This document shows, in pieces, positions 1 to 8,578 of a stretch of DNA of 16,451 nucleotides; within the stretch, counting starts at the first letter, position 1; every line of letters starts with the position of its first letter. The position numbers and the translations under genes are program-made. Under the pieces are notes generated by a model that searched no databases, was not told the DNA's origin, and was given only the letters and a program-made list of their open reading frames with translations. The DNA is taken from positions 1-16,451 of the forward strand of contig CAIYOB010001325.1 in assembly GCA_903927685.1 (NCBI GenBank), in the 5' to 3' direction. This DNA comes from an uncultured Planctomycetaceae bacterium (GTDB lineage: Bacteria; Planctomycetota; Planctomycetia; Pirellulales; Pirellulaceae).

Positions 1-1325
1 CGCGCGTGGACGATTTGCTGTGCCTGCAGCCGGAGTGGGTTCCGCAGAAGGGCCAGTTCGGACCGGAGCGCCGGTTGCGATACGTGTTCTTTGCCGACGG
101 CGGTTACGTGGCGATGTGCAAACGCTACCGCCAGCACGCCCAGGAGACGGGGTTGCTGAAAACGCTGGCCGAAAAACGGCGGGAGATTCCGGCCGTCGAT
201 CAGTTGGTCGGCGCGGTCAACGTCTGGTGCTGGGACCGCGATCCGGTCGCCATTTGCCGTGATCTGCAGTCGGCGGGCATCCAGCGGATCCTGTGGAGCA
301 ATCGGGCGGGACCGGAGCAGTTGCAAGCGTTGAATGAATTGGGCGTGTTGACCAGTCGCTACGACATCTACCAGGACGCGATGAACCCGGCGGACTTTCC
401 CAAGCTCCGCTGGTTGCACCCGGATTGGACCTCGGACGCCTGGCCCCAGGATTTGGTCCTCAAGGCGAATGGCGACTGGGAGCGTGGCTGGGAAGTCGAG
501 GGCAAGGACGGCCGGTTGTATCCATGCGGCGTGCTGTGCGACCGGCAGGCTGTGCCGTACGCCCAGCGGCGAATTCCCGCGGAACTGCAGACGCACCCGT
601 ACCGCTCCCGGTTCATCGACACGACCACGGCCTCGCCGTGGCGGGAGTGCTACCATCCCGACCATTCGATGACGCGGAGCGAAAGCCGGCACTGGAAGAT
701 GGAGCTGCTGCGGTACGTGAGCGAGGGCTGCCACCTGGTGTGCGGCAGCGAGACGGGCCATGACGCCTCGGTGCCCTACGTGCATTATTTCGAGGGCATG
801 CTCAGCCTGGGACCGTACCGCGTCCCGGACAGTGGGCGGCGCATGGCGGACGTCGTCGAGGACGTGCCCGAGCGGGTGGCCAAGTTCCAGACCGGTCACT
901 ACTATCGTTTGCCGCTGTGGGAATTGGTGTATCACGACTGCGTGGTGGCCCAGTGGTACTGGGGCGACTACAACAACAAGCTGCCCGCGGTGTGGGACCG
1001 CCGCGATCTGTTCAACGCTCTGTACGGCACGCCGCCGATGTTCATGTTCCGCCGCGAGCAGTGGGAACAGAACCGCGACCGGTTCGTTCGCAGCTACCGC
1101 ACCGCAACTCCGGTGGCCCGAGCCACCGGCTATTCCGAGATGCTGTCGCACCGCTGGCTGACCGAGGACCACACGGTGCAGCAGACCGAGTTTGCCGGCG
1201 GCGTCACCGTCACAGTGAATTTCGGCGACCAGCCGTATACAATGGCGGACGGGACGACGTTGGCGCCGCTGGCGCATCGGTTTGCAGGGTTGCCCGAGGA
1301 TTCGCCGGGGCAGGGTGACAAGTGA
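1..1325 (+). CDS. Glycoside-hydrolase-like protein (DUF5696/GH101-like), 5' truncated
   Basis: This is the C-terminal part of a large carbohydrate-active-type protein. The reading frame is open to the window edge, so the GTG at 6 is probably not the true start and the N-terminus lies outside. About 440 residues are visible. The pattern resembles the large TIM-barrel proteins labelled DUF5696 or GH101-like: an FADGGYVAM stretch (residues 29-37 from the GTG), a RFIDTT strand (D205), a GSETGHD strand (E249), then YWGDYNNKLP and ARATGYSEM. D205 and E249 sit at barrel-strand-like positions and could be the acidic catalytic pair, but that is inference. The last ~45 residues look like a beta-sandwich cap. 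Its stop codon overlaps the start of the epimerase gene, so the two are probably co-transcribed. The substrate is unknown. The family assignment comes from memory of motifs, so I am fairly sure of the class and unsure of the exact family. Confidence 0.7.
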   Translation, partial: RVDDLLCLQPEWVPQKGQFGPERRLRYVFFADGGYVAMCKRYRQHAQETGLLKTLAEKRREIPAVDQLVGAVNVWCWDRDPVAICRDLQSAGIQRILWSNRAGPEQLQALNELGVLTSRYDIYQDAMNPADFPKLRWLHPDWTSDAWPQDLVLKANGDWERGWEVEGKDGRLYPCGVLCDRQAVPYAQRRIPAELQTHPYRSRFIDTTTASPWRECYHPDHSMTRSESRHWKMELLRYVSEGCHLVCGSETGHDASVPYVHYFEGMLSLGPYRVPDSGRRMADVVEDVPERVAKFQTGHYYRLPLWELVYHDCVVAQWYWGDYNNKLPAVWDRRDLFNALYGTPPMFMFRREQWEQNRDRFVRSYRTATPVARATGYSEMLSHRWLTEDHTVQQTEFAGGVTVTVNFGDQPYTMADGTTLAPLAHRFAGLPEDSPGQGDK

Positions 1326-2008
1326 TGATGCCCCACTACCTGACTCGACAGCAAATTCGCGAAGTGGACCGCCGGGCGATCGAGGAGTATGGAATATCCG
1401 GACTGGTCTTGATGGAGAACGCCGGCCGCGGATGCGTCGACACGCTGTGCCAACTGGGGGTCAGCGGGCCCGTGGTGATTGTCTGCGGGCGCGGGAACAA
1501 TGCGGGGGACGGCTTTGTGATCGCCAGGCACTTGGAGTTGCGGGGTTGCGAAGTGCGTGTGATCCTGTTTGGCGATCCCGCCGATCTCCGCGGCGACGCG
1601 GCGGCGAATTTTGTGATCCTGACCAGGTGCGAGGTGCCCGTGCGTGTCGTGACGGCGGCGAACGACACAGGTTGGGAGGCCGAACTGACGGGAGCCCAAT
1701 GGCTGGTCGATGCCCTGCTGGGCACGGGCACGCGCGGCCCGCCTCGGCCGCCATTGGACCAAGTGATCCAACGCTTGAATCAGCAGCCAGCCCGCCGCAT
1801 GGCCGTCGACTTGCCCAGCGGCTTGGACTGCGACACGGGCGAGCCGGCGCCGACCACGTTTCGCGCGGACCACACCTGCACCTTTGTGGCCCCGAAAACC
1901 GGATTCGCTTCGCCCGCCGCCGCGAAGTACCTCGGCCAAGTGCACGTCCTGGACATCGGAGCCCCGCGCAAGCTGATCGCCCAAGTGCTGGCGACGGCGA
2001 CAACCTGA
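1325..2008 (+). CDS. nnrE: NAD(P)H-hydrate epimerase (YjeF_N domain)
   Basis: This enzyme epimerises the R and S forms of damaged, hydrated NAD(P)H so that a separate dehydratase can restore the cofactor; it is cytosolic metabolite repair. The 227-residue protein is one YjeF N-terminal domain of normal length. The dinucleotide-binding signature GRGNNAGDG is at residues 55-63, the DALLGTG motif at 129-135 and AVDLPSGLD at 160-168, followed by the conserved TFVAPKTGF segment. There is no C-terminal NnrD dehydratase domain, unlike the fused form in many bacteria, so that activity must be encoded elsewhere. I chose the ATG at 1325, which shares one base with the upstream TGA. GTG at 1322 and ATG at 1328 are in frame and cannot be excluded. 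The overlap suggests translational coupling to the upstream gene, although no functional link is evident. Confidence 0.93.
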   Translation: MMPHYLTRQQIREVDRRAIEEYGISGLVLMENAGRGCVDTLCQLGVSGPVVIVCGRGNNAGDGFVIARHLELRGCEVRVILFGDPADLRGDAAANFVILTRCEVPVRVVTAANDTGWEAELTGAQWLVDALLGTGTRGPPRPPLDQVIQRLNQQPARRMAVDLPSGLDCDTGEPAPTTFRADHTCTFVAPKTGFASPAAAKYLGQVHVLDIGAPRKLIAQVLATATT

Positions 2009-2057
2009 CCCTCGAACACCCATTTCAACCAACAACCGTGATCCCAGGAGCAAGATA

Positions 2058-3428
2058 ATGAATCGCCGCAGATTCCTTCAATCGAGTGTCGCCGGCTTGA
2101 CCGGCTTGGCTTTGTTCCGGTCCCAGGGTGGCGCCGCGGACTTGGCCAGCCCCGCGAAACGCGTCGGACTGATCGGCACCGGCTGGTACGGCAAAGTCGA
2201 CTTGCTGCGGCTGATCCAAGTCGAGCCGGTCGAGGTGGTATCGCTGTGCGACGTCGACAAGCGTCTGCTGGCCGAAGCGGCCGAAATCGTGGCGACGCGC
2301 CAGTTGTCCAAGAAGACGCCGCGGACGTACAGCGACTACCGCGAGATGCTCAAGGAAAAGGACCTGGACCTGGTGCTGATCGGCACGCCGGACCACTGGC
2401 ACGCGCTGCCGATGATCGCGGCGGTTCAGGCTGGAGCCGATGTCTACGTGCAAAAGCCGATCGGCGTGGACGTGGCCGAATGCCTGGCCATGGAGGCGGC
2501 GGCGCGCAAGTACGAGCGTGTGGTCCAAGTCGGCACGCAACGCCGCAGCACGCATCATTTGGTCGAAGCCCGCGAATTGATCCAGGAAGGCCGCTTGGGC
2601 CGGATTGGGCTGGTCGAGACCTACTGCTACGGCCGGCGCGGGATCAGCAACCCACCCGACGAGTTGCCGCCGGAGAACCTCGATTACGAAATGTGGACCG
2701 GGCCGGCTCCGCTGCGGCCGTTCAACAAGAGCATTCACCCTCGCGGCTGGCGGAGCTACATGGAATACGGCAACGGCACGATCGGCGACATGGGCATTCA
2801 CATGATCGACATGGCCCGCTGGATGCTGGGACTGGGCGCGCCGAAGCATATCAGTTCGACCGGCGGCAACTATTTCCACCAGGAAGGCAAGCCGAACATC
2901 TCGGACATGCAGACGGCCACGTTCGACTACGGCGACCTGCAGATGACCTGGCAGCATCGCCACTGGGGCGCCAATCCCGATCCGAAGTACTGGTGGGGCG
3001 CGAATTTCTACGGCGAAAAGGGCACGCTCAAGGCCAGCGTGTACGGCTTCGACTTCACGCCTCTGGACCGCGGCGAGTCGCTTCACCGCGAGTGGAACGA
3101 CGCCCAGGCCAAGTATCCGGTGGACAGCGATCAGTATCCGCAGGACAAGGACGAGAAGGGGATCGAGATCCACGTCGCGCCGGCCGTCCGGGCGCACATG
3201 AAGGATTGGGTGCAGTCCAGCCAGCGCCGCAGCCGGCCGGTTGCCGATATCAGCGAAGGCTGCACGTCCACGGTGGCCTGCATCCTGGCCAACGTCTCGC
3301 TGCAGCTGGGACGCAGCCTGACTTGGGACGCCGAGAAAGGCCAAGTGGTCGGCGACGAGGAGGCCAACCGCCTGTTGGCTCGCCCCTACCGCGCGCCGTG
3401 GGTCCATCCCCAGCGGGACGCGGTGTAG
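2058..3428 (+). CDS. Gfo/Idh/MocA family oxidoreductase with Tat signal
   Basis: This is an NAD(P)-dependent oxidoreductase of the kind that acts on sugars, inositols or their derivatives. The 456-residue protein starts with a twin-arginine-type signal (RRRFLQ, residues 3-8, then a hydrophobic stretch), so it is predicted to be exported folded, as is common for this family in planctomycetes. The Rossmann motif GTGWYG is at 40-45. The usual EKP motif appears as QKP with the lysine at 133. The C-terminal alpha/beta domain carries the GDMGIHMID signature with D244 and H248, the expected catalytic region. AGGAG at 2046-2050 lies 7 bases before the ATG and supports this start. It follows the epimerase by 49 bases on the same strand. 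The substrate is not predictable: this family is heavily expanded in planctomycetes and covers many substrates. Confidence 0.93.
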   Translation: MNRRRFLQSSVAGLTGLALFRSQGGAADLASPAKRVGLIGTGWYGKVDLLRLIQVEPVEVVSLCDVDKRLLAEAAEIVATRQLSKKTPRTYSDYREMLKEKDLDLVLIGTPDHWHALPMIAAVQAGADVYVQKPIGVDVAECLAMEAAARKYERVVQVGTQRRSTHHLVEARELIQEGRLGRIGLVETYCYGRRGISNPPDELPPENLDYEMWTGPAPLRPFNKSIHPRGWRSYMEYGNGTIGDMGIHMIDMARWMLGLGAPKHISSTGGNYFHQEGKPNISDMQTATFDYGDLQMTWQHRHWGANPDPKYWWGANFYGEKGTLKASVYGFDFTPLDRGESLHREWNDAQAKYPVDSDQYPQDKDEKGIEIHVAPAVRAHMKDWVQSSQRRSRPVADISEGCTSTVACILANVSLQLGRSLTWDAEKGQVVGDEEANRLLARPYRAPWVHPQRDAV

Positions 3429-3434
3429 GTCGCA

Positions 3435-3454
3435 GAACGGAGTCCATTCCGTTC
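3435..3454 (+). repeat. Small inverted repeat after the oxidoreductase gene
   Basis: A perfect 7-bp stem (GAACGGA / TCCGTTC) with a 6-base loop sits 6 bases after the oxidoreductase stop codon. It could form a short hairpin in the transcript. No run of T follows, so it is not a convincing intrinsic terminator. It may protect the mRNA 3' end or be chance. The rest of the 138-base gap before the next gene shows nothing recognisable. Confidence 0.35.
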
Positions 3455-3566
3455 CAGCGTGAGCGTTTGAAGTGCCTGACCCTCGGCGAGAACCATTCCT
3501 CTTGCTACCGGTGCTGGTTTTCGTTAGAAGCCCGTCTTCTGACCGTCACCCTTCGCCGGACGCTGT

Positions 3567-4721
3567 GTGCACAGATTCTCGTCGCTAGCATTGCCGCTGT
3601 TGCTGCTAACCGTCTGGTCCGCCAGTCCGAACCGGCTGGCGGCTCAAGATGCTCCGGCCGGTCCGCCCGCCGGAGCACGGTGGGCGCCTACGCGGGAGCC
3701 CGCCAGCGACCAACCGCCAGGACTCACCGAGGGGCCGCCCCCGCTGCTGGAACGACTGCCTCCTACCGACGAACCCCTGGTCGCCGAACCGTTGCCGTTG
3801 GACCAGCCGGCGCCGGACCGTCCTCCCGGCGGTGGCTTGTCGCCGGGCGGCAACCGGGCCCCGTTCACCGCCCAGCTGTTCTGGATTCCGCCGCAGAACC
3901 TGAAAGGCCAGCCGGGCACGCTGTCGCTCAGCGGCGAGGAAATCAAGCTGGCCTTTCCGCTGCACATCGCGGAAAACGGGATCTGGTTAGGGCTGGCCGA
4001 CGCCCAGCGGCTGGAGATCAGCACGTCGGCGCTGCTGCCGGACTCGGGGATCCCGGTCCCGGATGAGCTGTGGGACCTCGAAGTCGGCACGCTGCACATT
4101 CGCGACCTTGGGGAAGGCTGGCAAGCCGGGGGCATGGTCCGTGTCGGCTCGCCCAGCGACCGGCCCTTCGAGCAACTGCGCGACATGACCTTCACGCTGC
4201 TGGGCTTCTTGACGATCCCCAGTGGCGAACGGAACGCCTGGAATTTCAGTCTGTTCTATTCGCCCACCGGGCAGATCATCTACCCGCTGCCGGGCATCGC
4301 CTACGTTTGGCGGCCCAGCCCGCAGTTCCAGGCCAACGTGGGGATTCCGTTTTCCGTCGAGTATCGGCCCACGGATACCTTCAGCGTCACGGCCAACTAT
4401 CGCCCTTTGAATCATGTCCAGGTGCAGGCTCGGCAAACGCTGGGGCCGTTGTGGAGCGTCTACGGCGGCTACCAGACGGTGACCGAGACCTATTGGCTGG
4501 CCGACCGCGTGGCTGATGAACAACGCTTGTACCTGTTCGATCAACGTTTGACGCTGGGCGTCCAGCGGGAACTGGGCGGGCGGTGGAGTGTCGACGTCTC
4601 GGCCGCTTATGTCTTCGATCGCCAGCTCTTCCAGGCGGAAAAGTTCTCCGGCAGCCGGGCTGACGAACTGGGAATCGAGCCTGGCGTGGCGGGGACGGTT
4701 CAGCTAATTTGGACTCGGTGA
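3567..4721 (+). CDS. Predicted outer-membrane beta-barrel protein (DUF6268-like)
   Basis: This is a 384-residue secreted protein, probably an outer-membrane barrel. Residues 1-26 form a signal peptide (a basic residue, then SLALPLLLLTVW, with likely cleavage after LAA). Residues 27-95 are a proline-rich, low-complexity linker. From about residue 100 to the end, the sequence alternates hydrophobic and polar residues in beta-strand style, with aromatic girdles such as FSLFYSPTGQIIYPLPG and WSVDVSAAYVF, and it ends in an aromatic-containing strand (LIWTR). This matches my recollection of DUF6268, a planctomycete and Bacteroidetes barrel family of unknown function. The start is GTG at 3567, chosen because it opens the signal peptide; no strong ribosome-binding site is visible. 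The role could be porin-like or structural. It is probably its own transcription unit, given the 138-base gap upstream. Confidence 0.75.
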   Translation: MHRFSSLALPLLLLTVWSASPNRLAAQDAPAGPPAGARWAPTREPASDQPPGLTEGPPPLLERLPPTDEPLVAEPLPLDQPAPDRPPGGGLSPGGNRAPFTAQLFWIPPQNLKGQPGTLSLSGEEIKLAFPLHIAENGIWLGLADAQRLEISTSALLPDSGIPVPDELWDLEVGTLHIRDLGEGWQAGGMVRVGSPSDRPFEQLRDMTFTLLGFLTIPSGERNAWNFSLFYSPTGQIIYPLPGIAYVWRPSPQFQANVGIPFSVEYRPTDTFSVTANYRPLNHVQVQARQTLGPLWSVYGGYQTVTETYWLADRVADEQRLYLFDQRLTLGVQRELGGRWSVDVSAAYVFDRQLFQAEKFSGSRADELGIEPGVAGTVQLIWTR

Positions 4722-4777
4722 CTACATCGTGTGCTTGAGCCTGTCCTACGAGCACCATGGATACCCCAATTGCAGAT

Positions 4778-4782
4778 GGGAG
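4778..4782 (+). promoter_or_regulatory. Ribosome-binding site that sets the radical SAM D start
   Basis: GGGAG lies 8 bases before the ATG at 4791. It favours that codon over the earlier in-frame start at 4731, whose 20 extra residues resemble neither the paralogues nor a B12-domain N-terminus. Confidence 0.55.
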
Positions 4783-4790
4783 TCCCGCCG

Positions 4791-6176
4791 ATGAAGGTTC
4801 TGCTGATCATGGCCGATGCCAATATGCACAAGTTTTGGATTTTCGGCCGGTTGAAGTCGGCGCGGGAGGCGCCGCTGACTCTGACGACATTGGCGGCTAT
4901 CGGGGGCGAAGTGCCGGACGTTGAATTTCGTTTGGTGGACGAGAGCGTCGATACGGTGCCGCTGGATTACCCGGCAGACCTTGTGGGGATCAGCGTCCTG
5001 ACCGGGACGGCGCGGCGGGCCTATGCGCTGGCCAACCACTTTCGCAGCCGAGGCATTCCCGTCGTGCTCGGCGGGGCTCACGTGACGATCCTGCCGCAGG
5101 AGGCGGCGCGGTACGCGGATGCGATCGTGGTGGGGATGGCGGAACAGACGTGGCCGCAGGTGTTGCGCGACTTCTTGGCCGGGAAAATGTCGCGGGTGTA
5201 CCGGGCGGAGCCGGAACTGGGCGAATACCTCGCGGGTGTCCCGACGCCCCGGTACGATCTGCAACGCAGCAGCGGCTACATGGTGCCACACGTGGTCCAG
5301 GCGACGCGTGGCTGCCTGCACAGTTGCGACTTCTGCGCGGTGCCGGTCATCTGGAAACGGTTTCTGCGGCGCCCCGTCGCCGATGTCATTCGGGACATCC
5401 AGGCCATTCCCGCGCGCCGGTTCGTGCTCAGCGACGTGTGCCCGTTTGACGACGTGGACTACGCTAAGGAACTGCTGCGAGCGATGATCCCGCTGAAGAA
5501 GAAATGGGGCGGGCTGGCGACGACCAAGATCACGTCCGACCCGGAGTTGTTCGATCTGCTGGTCCGCAGCGGCTGCGGCTTTCTGCTGATTGGCTTCGAG
5601 TCGATCAGTCAGCCGTCGCTGAACAAGATTCACAAGGGCTTCAACGCACGGGAGTCCTATGACGAGGTCGTGGGCCGGCTGCGGCAGGCGCGGATCATCG
5701 TCCAAGGCTGCTTTGTGTTCGGCTTCGATGAAGACAACACGGACGTGTTCGCTGCCACGGTGGACGAGGTCCAACGGCTGAAGATCGACATCCCGCGGTA
5801 CTCCATCTACACCCCCTATCCCGGAACGCACCTCTTCCGTCGCTTGCAGGCCGAGGGGCGGATTCTGAGCTACGACTGGGGCGACTACGACACGATGCAC
5901 GTCGTCTTCCAGCCGCAGCAAATGAGTCCGGTCGAACTGTTCGAGGGGTTTCGCTGGGCCTACCGCGAGACGTTCCGCTGGAAGAGAATCCTGCGCCGCG
6001 CGGTCTCCAGCGGCCGACGATTCCCGATCACGCTGGTGGGCAACATCACCTATCGCAATTTCGTCCGGCGGATTCACATCGCGAAGGGGTTTGAGCAGCC
6101 GTTGGGAGCCTACGCCGAGCGGATTTCAAACGCCTGTCTCGAAGACCGCGGGCCAGCCGGGGCGTGGGTCGAGTAG
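4791..6176 (+). CDS. Radical SAM protein with B12-binding-like N-terminal domain (copy D)
   Basis: This is a 461-residue radical SAM protein of the cobalamin-binding architecture. Residues 1-140 form a Rossmann-like B12-binding-type domain (MKVLLIM start, VVLGGAHVTILP at 91-102). The radical SAM core follows, with the 4Fe-4S cysteines in RGCLHSCDFC (C175, C179, C182), GFESIS and GCFVFGFDEDN motifs, and PYPGTHLFRRL near the end of the barrel. A basic C-terminal tail of about 90 residues follows. The cobalt-ligating DxHxxG motif is absent: the equivalent segment reads DESVDTV. Relatives with this layout include methyltransferases and lipid-modifying or C-C-bond-forming enzymes such as HpnP and GrsA, but the substrate here is unknown. 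It is clearly more distant from the three minus-strand copies than they are from each other. Its 3' end overlaps the GH3 gene on the other strand by 51 bp. Confidence 0.9.
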   Translation: MKVLLIMADANMHKFWIFGRLKSAREAPLTLTTLAAIGGEVPDVEFRLVDESVDTVPLDYPADLVGISVLTGTARRAYALANHFRSRGIPVVLGGAHVTILPQEAARYADAIVVGMAEQTWPQVLRDFLAGKMSRVYRAEPELGEYLAGVPTPRYDLQRSSGYMVPHVVQATRGCLHSCDFCAVPVIWKRFLRRPVADVIRDIQAIPARRFVLSDVCPFDDVDYAKELLRAMIPLKKKWGGLATTKITSDPELFDLLVRSGCGFLLIGFESISQPSLNKIHKGFNARESYDEVVGRLRQARIIVQGCFVFGFDEDNTDVFAATVDEVQRLKIDIPRYSIYTPYPGTHLFRRLQAEGRILSYDWGDYDTMHVVFQPQQMSPVELFEGFRWAYRETFRWKRILRRAVSSGRRFPITLVGNITYRNFVRRIHIAKGFEQPLGAYAERISNACLEDRGPAGAWVE

Positions 6177-7790
6177 GAGAGGCTTGATGTCTCCCCAGCG
6201 CATCCCGCGGGCGACACATTCGCGACGGTAGATCGCCCAGCCGGATTCGCCGTGAGGGGACAGGCTGAAAACCTCCACGGGCGCCAATTGGCCGAGGCGG
6301 CGGGCATAGGCGTAGTGGGGGTTTTCACCAAGGCGGCAATCGAGTTCGGCCGCCAGATCTCGCCACAACGGAGCCGTGACCTCGAGGGTGGGGACCTGCA
6401 GGTAGAGACGGTAACGCGGCGGTCGCGAGTCGGCAGAGACGAGGAGAGCGAACGTAGGCCGAATGTGGTGCTGCTCGAACAGGGCCTGCAGCACCGTGCG
6501 GACGTGCGGCTCCGCGAGCTTCTCGCCGACCAGGTCGCTGATGCAGTCGGCCTTGCCGAGAAACCGTAGCAGAGGACACTGGTTCTCGAAGCCGACGACT
6601 TCGATCTGGTCGCGCAGTTCGTACCGATACAACCCGCCGCCAGTCGTGAGGATCACGCCATAGTGTCCGCCGGGTTCCAACTCGTGCGCGAGGCGGATTT
6701 CTTGGGGGGCGTCCACCGGCTGGAATTCAAAGAAATGAGATCGTACGGCCAGGGCGGCACCCGGCCGGCCCAGGAGTGGCAGCGAGACACAGCCTTCGGT
6801 CGCCAGAAGGCCCTTGGGTTGGAACTCGACGGTGGGAAAGAGCGATTGCAGTTCTTCGTAGTAGCGGCTGGCCCCGGCGTCGGCCCAGCAACTGATGAGT
6901 GCCAGCTTGGGCCAGATGAGCCGCAGTTTCTCCAGCCACGGCAAATCGCGGCGGAAGATCGTCTGCAACTCTTCCGCCCGCCGGCCCGCCGCCGTGGCGG
7001 CGAATTGGCTTGACAGCTCGGGCGGCAGCGGGTCCGGCGGCTCCGGTCGGCCGCGACGAAGATCGAAGCACAGACGATCATGCCAGGCTTCCAACGGCGC
7101 CAACAAGGCCGTCAGGAACGTGGGATTCCAGACGGAGATCGAGGTCAAGTCGGCGGCGCGGAGGAGAAACCACAAGGTGCAGTATTGAAAGGACTCGACG
7201 TCGGACAGGCGGCCCACGTTGGGGGGCAAAACCTGCAAGCGTTGGATCAGCCACCGTTGGGCCGCGCCCAGATAGGCCGCGTCGTCCTCGAATCCGATCC
7301 GAATGCCGCAGGCGGTTCGCCGTCCTGCAGCCACCGCGGGCGAAATCGACCAATAGGCTCGGCCTTGACGCAGTGCGGGCCGATGCCGGAACAGATCGTA
7401 CACCCAGGCCGACACGGCCCGCTGGAATTGCTGTCGCAACGAGGCCGTGAAGGGGATCAGCTTTTCGCCGCCGGTCGAGCCGCTCGTCGGTTCCAGCAGT
7501 TCGACCGGGTCGCGCGTCAGCACGCCCCGTTCTCCTTCGCCGATGCGGCGAATCGCGTCGGCGTAATCGTCGTAGCGGGAGAGCGGCACGCGGTCCTGGT
7601 ACGCGCGCGGTCCGTCGAGTTGCGACAAGCCGTGCTTCCGGCCGAACTCAGTATCGCGGTTGCGGCGCAGAATGGCGGCGAGGACTTCTGCCTGAGTGGC
7701 CGCCACACGACCGGTCGCGCGGTGGAAAGCTCGCGCCTCGCCGCCGCAGCGGAGCATCCAGGAGCTGTTCAACCACCAAGCCGCATTCAT
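6126..7790 (-). CDS. GH3-family acyl-adenylating amide synthetase
   Basis: This is a member of the GH3 branch of the ANL (acyl-adenylating) superfamily. Such enzymes activate a carboxylic acid with ATP and join it to an amine, usually an amino acid; plant members conjugate auxin and jasmonate. The 554-residue length is normal. The ATP-binding loop EPTSGSTGGEK is at residues 100-110, the acyl-AMP-contacting ATEG at 330-333, YRYELRDQIEVVGF at 388-401, and the hinge FLGKADCISDLVGEKL at 410-425, where the C-terminal domain begins. The start is ATG at 7790; its ATGA overlap with the upstream gene's stop indicates translational coupling. It is the last gene of the minus-strand operon. Bacterial GH3 proteins are poorly characterised, so both the acid and the amine are unknown; the neighbouring acyltransferase-like and radical SAM genes suggest a dedicated biosynthetic route. 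Confidence 0.88.
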   Translation of the reverse strand: MNAAWWLNSSWMLRCGGEARAFHRATGRVAATQAEVLAAILRRNRDTEFGRKHGLSQLDGPRAYQDRVPLSRYDDYADAIRRIGEGERGVLTRDPVELLEPTSGSTGGEKLIPFTASLRQQFQRAVSAWVYDLFRHRPALRQGRAYWSISPAVAAGRRTACGIRIGFEDDAAYLGAAQRWLIQRLQVLPPNVGRLSDVESFQYCTLWFLLRAADLTSISVWNPTFLTALLAPLEAWHDRLCFDLRRGRPEPPDPLPPELSSQFAATAAGRRAEELQTIFRRDLPWLEKLRLIWPKLALISCWADAGASRYYEELQSLFPTVEFQPKGLLATEGCVSLPLLGRPGAALAVRSHFFEFQPVDAPQEIRLAHELEPGGHYGVILTTGGGLYRYELRDQIEVVGFENQCPLLRFLGKADCISDLVGEKLAEPHVRTVLQALFEQHHIRPTFALLVSADSRPPRYRLYLQVPTLEVTAPLWRDLAAELDCRLGENPHYAYARRLGQLAPVEVFSLSPHGESGWAIYRRECVARGMRWGDIKPLLLDPRPGWPAVFETGV

Positions 7791-8530
7791 GGTTCTGGCT
7801 CCGCCAGCCGCGGCTCGGCGCCCAGCACGCGGCGCACGGCCGGAGTGAGATTGTCGCGGGCCAAACGGGCCAGGCAGCAGAGTTCCTCGCCGCGGCGGTG
7901 GCCCGGATTGCGTTCGACAAAGAACCGCACGTGCGGGTCGCGGAGCCGCCGGTCGTCGACATCGGCCACTCCCGGACGCAACCGGTCTTTGTCGGCTCCG
8001 GCCCGCACGACACCGGCCGCCGGATCATACGCAGCGCCGAACTTGTGCCGGCCCAACGCGTCGATCAGCCGCTGGGCCCACTCGGGTGTGGGCACGTCGT
8101 ACCGCGGATAGAACGCGCGGAAAAACAGCGACAGGAAACGATACGTGCGATAGCCCTTGGAGATCAGAAACCAGTACAGCGGCGCCGGTGCGCACTGGTC
8201 GATCAAGTCGAGCGCGAGCCCCGCCCACGCGCGGACCAGCGCTGGCTCGCTCCAGTGATCCCGCGAGACGATCGTGTCCCCGGAGAATAGCGATTTGACC
8301 GGCACGCCATCGACGTTGACCTCCAACAACCGCTGCGTGGAGAAGCCGCACAGCGCATCGGTCTGCCGATCCAGGAGCATGACCACCCATTGCTTTTCGG
8401 CCATGTCGGCCAGGAAGGCCGTTCGCGTGACGTTCTCGAAGTACTGCTGCATCAGAGACAGCATCTCCTCACGCCGCGCCGGGGAAATCGACGCGGCCGG
8501 AACCACCGTGCTTTCCATCGTGTCAGACAT
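7787..8530 (-). CDS. Acyltransferase-like protein, probably GNAT fold
   Basis: This is a 247-residue protein that I recognise only as a recurrent, unnamed family. Residues 45-60 (QWVVMLLDRQTDALCGF) fit the central strands of a GNAT acetyltransferase. The LFSGDTIV strand and the AWAGLALDLID helix that follow fit the acyl-CoA-binding region, but no clear RxxGxG loop is visible. The C-terminal part has conserved-looking stretches: LYWFLISKGYRTYRFL, FYPRYDVPTPEW and FFVERNPGHRRGEELCCL. The start ATG at 8530 has AAAGGA 6 bases upstream on the minus strand. Its stop overlaps the GH3 start by 4 bases, so the two are translated together and probably act in one pathway. An acyl-transfer role is inference from the fold-like pattern and context. 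Confidence 0.7.
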   Translation of the reverse strand: MSDTMESTVVPAASISPARREEMLSLMQQYFENVTRTAFLADMAEKQWVVMLLDRQTDALCGFSTQRLLEVNVDGVPVKSLFSGDTIVSRDHWSEPALVRAWAGLALDLIDQCAPAPLYWFLISKGYRTYRFLSLFFRAFYPRYDVPTPEWAQRLIDALGRHKFGAAYDPAAGVVRAGADKDRLRPGVADVDDRRLRDPHVRFFVERNPGHRRGEELCCLARLARDNLTPAVRRVLGAEPRLAEPEP

Positions 8531-8578
8531 CAGGCGTCCTTTACTTTGTCCTGGCTACGGCCCGACCACGCTGTGAAT

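Noticed and set aside
2025..3407. 460-codon open frame on the minus strand
   Set aside because: It is antisense to the Gfo/Idh/MocA gene, whose motifs are unmistakable. It has repetitive His/Arg/Val-rich composition and no recognisable domain; long antisense frames are common at this GC content.
3435..3454. Intrinsic terminator after the oxidoreductase gene
   Set aside because: The stem is short and no T-run follows; it is kept only as a small inverted repeat.
2246..4066. 606-codon plus-strand frame crossing two genes
   Set aside because: It covers the oxidoreductase and the barrel protein in another frame, is Arg/Gly-rich, and has no family resemblance.
4746..6077. 443-codon open frame on the minus strand
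   Set aside because: It is antisense to radical SAM D, with its intact cysteine motif. Composition is His/Arg/Gln-rich with no domain.
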